9,126 nt of DNA from Pseudomonadota bacterium (GTDB lineage Bacteria > Pseudomonadota > Alphaproteobacteria > Acetobacterales > Acetobacteraceae), in contig JAJXSZ010000111.1 of NCBI GenBank assembly GCA_021784255.1, positions 1-9,126 on the forward strand, read 5' to 3'. The stretch's first letter is position 1. Each line of letters starts with the position of its first letter. Positions 6,918 to 9,126 of this stretch are shown here, one piece after another. A model generated the notes under the pieces. The model saw nothing but the letters and a program-made list of their open reading frames with translations. It made no database searches and had not been told where the DNA came from. Position numbers and translations under genes: made by a program.

Positions 6918-7841
6918 TCAAAAGTATCCCTCGCGCTTCTTGCGTTCCATGCTGTCGGCGGGATCGCGGTCGATCAGCCGCCCGCCGCGCTCGGAGACGC
7001 GCGCGGCGAGCGTCTCCGCCACCACCTGCTCCAGCGTCGCCGCCTGCGACAGCACCGCCCCGGTATGCGGCCAGCAGCCGAGCGAGCGGAAGCGCACCAC
7101 GCGCTCCTCGGCGCGCTCGCCGTCGCGCCAGCCCATGCGCGCGGGGTCGTCGACGACGATCAGCGTGCCGTCGCGCTCGACCACCGGGCGCGGTGCGGCC
7201 AGGTAAAGCTCCACCACCGGAATGTTACGCGCGAGGATGTAGTGCCAGATATCCGTCTCGGTCCAGTTCGATAGCGGAAAGACCCGCACCGAGCCGCCGG
7301 GCGGCGTGCGCAGGTTCACCAGCTTCCAGAATTCCGGGCGCTGGCGCTTCGGGTCCCAGTCGTGCCCCGCGCCGCGCACCGAGACGATGCGCTCCTTGGC
7401 GCGCGAGGCTTCCTCGTCGCGGCGCGCGCCGCCGAAGGCCGCGTCGAACCCGCCCTTCGTCAGCGCCTGCTTCAGCGCCTCGGTCTTCATCGCGTGCGTA
7501 TAATAGGCGGTGTCGTGCTCGAACGGATTGAGCCGGGCCTCGTTGGTATGCACGATGAGGTCGAGCCCGAGGCGGCGCGCGGTTTCGTCGCGGAACCGGA
7601 TCATCGCCCCGAATTTCCAGAGCGTGTCGATGTGCAGCACCGGAAACGGGATGCGCGCCGGCGCGAAGGCGCGGCGCACCAGCTCCAGCAGCACCGAGGA
7701 ATCCTTGCCGATCGAGTAGAGCAGCACCGGCCTCCTGGCTTCGGCCGCGACCTCGCGGATGATGTGCACGCTCTCCGCTTCGAGGCGGGCGAGATGCGCG
7801 GGCAGGGCGCGGTCGCCCGCCAGGGTCTCAGCTGCTGGCAT
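6918..7841 (-). CDS. cysD: Sulfate adenylyltransferase subunit 2 (CysD)
   Basis: The 307-residue catalytic subunit of the heterodimeric ATP sulfurylase. It joins sulfate to AMP from ATP in the cytoplasm, driven by GTP hydrolysis in CysN. The N-type ATP pyrophosphatase (PP-loop) motif YSIGKDSS is at 42-49. Other family marks are HIDTLWKF at 70-77, FGGARRDEE at 136-144, LSNWTETDIWHYI at 190-202, RSLGCWPHTGA at 252-262 and the conserved end SMERKKREGYF. Length is normal for the family (about 300). The ATG is inside the last codons of hldE, giving a 14-base overlap in another frame. No clear ribosome site precedes it, so translation is probably coupled to hldE. With the following cysNC it forms a complete PAPS-producing pair; the sulfate-reduction genes are not in view. 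Confidence 0.97.
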   Translation of the reverse strand: MPAAETLAGDRALPAHLARLEAESVHIIREVAAEARRPVLLYSIGKDSSVLLELVRRAFAPARIPFPVLHIDTLWKFGAMIRFRDETARRLGLDLIVHTNEARLNPFEHDTAYYTHAMKTEALKQALTKGGFDAAFGGARRDEEASRAKERIVSVRGAGHDWDPKRQRPEFWKLVNLRTPPGGSVRVFPLSNWTETDIWHYILARNIPVVELYLAAPRPVVERDGTLIVVDDPARMGWRDGERAEERVVRFRSLGCWPHTGAVLSQAATLEQVVAETLAARVSERGGRLIDRDPADSMERKKREGYF

Positions 7842-9126
7842 GGATGCGCGATATCGTTGCTGTTGTGGAATGGCCGGCGGCGAGCGGGATCAGCACCACG
7901 CGCCCGCCATGCGCCTGGACGAAGTCCGCCCCGACCACGGTCTCGACCGTGTAGTCCGAACCCTTGATCAGCACGTCGGGCGCGATGGCGCGGATCAGGC
8001 GCTCGGGCGTGTCCTCCTCGAACAGCACGACCAGGTCGGCCGAGGCGATGGAGGCCATCACGGTCGCGCGCGCGGTCTCGGACTGCACCGGCCGGTCGGG
8101 TCCCTTGAGCCGCTTCACCGAGGCGTCGGTGTTCAGGCCCACCACCAGCCGGTCGCAGGCGGCGCGCGCGCGCGCCAGCAGGCGGACATGGCCGGGATGG
8201 ATCAGGTCGAAGCAGCCATTGGTGAAGCCGATCGCGAGCCCCGCCGCGCGCCAGGCGGCGATGCGCGCCAGCGCCGCCGCCTCGTCGGCGATCTTGTCGT
8301 CCAGCGCCAGCACCTCGTCGCGATGCAGCACCTCGGCAAGCTCGGCGCGGGTCACCGCCGCGGTGCCGTGATGGGCGACGGCAAGGCCCGCGGCCTCATT
8401 GGCCAGCCGCGCCGCGTCGGCCATGCTGGCGCCGGCGGCCAGCGCCAGCGCGAAGGCGGCGACCAGCGTGTCGCCCGCGCCGGAGACGTCCGCGACCTCG
8501 CGCGCGCGCGTCGGCACGTGCAGCGCCTCCCCCTCGCGCGGCTGCAGGGTGAGGCCCTTCTCGGAGCGCTTGAGCAGGATCGCCTCGGCGCGCGCCTGGC
8601 CGAGCGCCACGCGGCAGGCCCGGGCGGCGGCCGCGTCGTCGCCGGCCGCCAGCCCGGTCGCGCGCGTCACCTCGAGCGCGTTCGGCGCGACCACGGTGGC
8701 GCCGGCATAGGCGGCAAAATCCTGCCGCTTGGGATCGACGATGACCGGCACCCCCAACGCCCGCGCCGCGGCGATGGCGCCGGCGATCACGCGGTCGGTC
8801 AGCACGCCCTTGGCATAGTCGGAGAGAATCAGCGCCCGCGCCCCGGCCAGCGCCGCCGCGGTCGCCGCCAGCAGCCCGGCCTCCGTCGCGGCATCGACCG
8901 GCCCGGCTTCCTCCTCGTCGAGGCGCAGCATCTGCTGGCCGCCGGCGACGAAGCGGGTCTTCACCGTGGTCGGGCGCGGTGCCTCGACCAGGCGCGCCTC
9001 GACGCCGGCGAGCGCCGCGCGCAGCCCCGCCGCCGCCTCGTCGCGCCCGACCGCCGCCACCAGCACCGCCTGGCCGCCGAGCGAGGCGACGTTGAGCGCG
9101 GCGTTGGCCGCGCCGCCGGCCACCTC
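7828..9126 (-). CDS. hldE: Bifunctional heptose-7-phosphate kinase / heptose-1-phosphate adenylyltransferase (N-terminus outside window)
   Basis: HldE phosphorylates D-glycero-beta-D-manno-heptose 7-phosphate at C1 and later adds AMP to the 1-phosphate, giving ADP-heptose for the LPS core. The window keeps 432 codons; comparison with E. coli HldE suggests about 50 N-terminal residues are missing, and the frame is open at base 9126. Numbering from the codon at 9121-9123, the ribokinase-type kinase covers 1 to about 265, with AGGAANAALNVASLG at 2-16, DPKRQDF at 130-136 and the PfkB signature DVSGAGDTL at 212-220 (D218 the expected base). The nucleotidyltransferase covers about 295-431, with FTNGCFDLIHPGH at 300-312 (HxGH motif), IKGSDYTVE at 386-394 and STTATISRI near the end. 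Both domains look intact. Its stop lies inside cysD, tying it to the sulfate-activation genes. hldD, gmhA and gmhB are not in the window. Confidence 0.96.
   Translation of the reverse strand, partial: EVAGGAANAALNVASLGGQAVLVAAVGRDEAAAGLRAALAGVEARLVEAPRPTTVKTRFVAGGQQMLRLDEEEAGPVDAATEAGLLAATAAALAGARALILSDYAKGVLTDRVIAGAIAAARALGVPVIVDPKRQDFAAYAGATVVAPNALEVTRATGLAAGDDAAAARACRVALGQARAEAILLKRSEKGLTLQPREGEALHVPTRAREVADVSGAGDTLVAAFALALAAGASMADAARLANEAAGLAVAHHGTAAVTRAELAEVLHRDEVLALDDKIADEAAALARIAAWRAAGLAIGFTNGCFDLIHPGHVRLLARARAACDRLVVGLNTDASVKRLKGPDRPVQSETARATVMASIASADLVVLFEEDTPERLIRAIAPDVLIKGSDYTVETVVGADFVQAHGGRVVLIPLAAGHSTTATISRIHASS

Noticed and set aside
4937..7531. An 864-codon open frame on the + strand, and other long frames at 2823-5135, 1664-3472 and 79-1644
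   Set aside because: They lie opposite or in a shifted frame over genes with clear family motifs, are rich in Arg, Ala, Gly and Pro, and show no recognisable domain. Long false frames are expected at this GC content.
7800..7807. GGGCAGGG, matching the E. coli KOPS consensus GGGNAGGG on the + strand
   Set aside because: One match in GC-rich coding sequence is within chance. Only a genome-wide strand-bias count toward dif could support it.
8162..8174. Alternating GC runs (also near 8502-8514) as possible Z-DNA or repeats
   Set aside because: They encode ordinary Ala/Arg codons of hldE and follow from codon use at high GC. No repeat unit or array is present.

Overview
The window is GC-rich throughout, with strong G/C bias at third codon positions. 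The FtsK sequence and the gene content point to an Alphaproteobacterium; I cannot fix the order from sequence alone. It is almost fully coding: six protein genes, no RNA genes, no mobile elements, no CRISPR array, and no gene-free stretch longer than about 100 bases.

Layout. The left end (to 1585) is the 3' part of ftsK on the + strand, covering the motor and DNA-reading domains. A 66-base gap with a 44-base imperfect palindrome separates it from five genes on the - strand that converge on it. In their transcription order these are: hldE (9126 to 7828, N-terminus cut by the window edge), cysD (7841 to 6918, overlapping the end of hldE by 14 bases), a fused cysN/cysC (6889 to 5021), a TPR-sulfotransferase (4925 to 3102) and a TPR-glycosyltransferase of GT9 type (3076 to 1652). 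A short hairpin followed by a T-run sits in the 95-base gap after cysNC and may partly separate the activation genes from the two transferases.

How the genes could work together. CysD and the CysN part make adenylyl sulfate (APS) from ATP and sulfate, and the CysC part phosphorylates it to PAPS. The sulfotransferase next door carries both PAPS-binding motifs. HldE makes the activated heptose precursor of ADP-L-glycero-D-manno-heptose, and the GT9 fold of the last gene is the fold of ADP-heptose-using heptosyltransferases. No sulfate-reduction gene (cysH, cysI, cysJ) lies in the window. The simplest reading is a two-donor modification locus: one set of genes makes a sulfate donor and part of a heptose donor, and two TPR-fused transferases spend them on a surface glycan or protein. 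The enzyme families are well supported. The shared pathway, the donor of the GT9 enzyme and the acceptor are inference. The most unusual details are the overlap of hldE with cysD and a SecA-like CxCx8CC (SEC-C) metal-binding motif at the N-terminus of the sulfotransferase.
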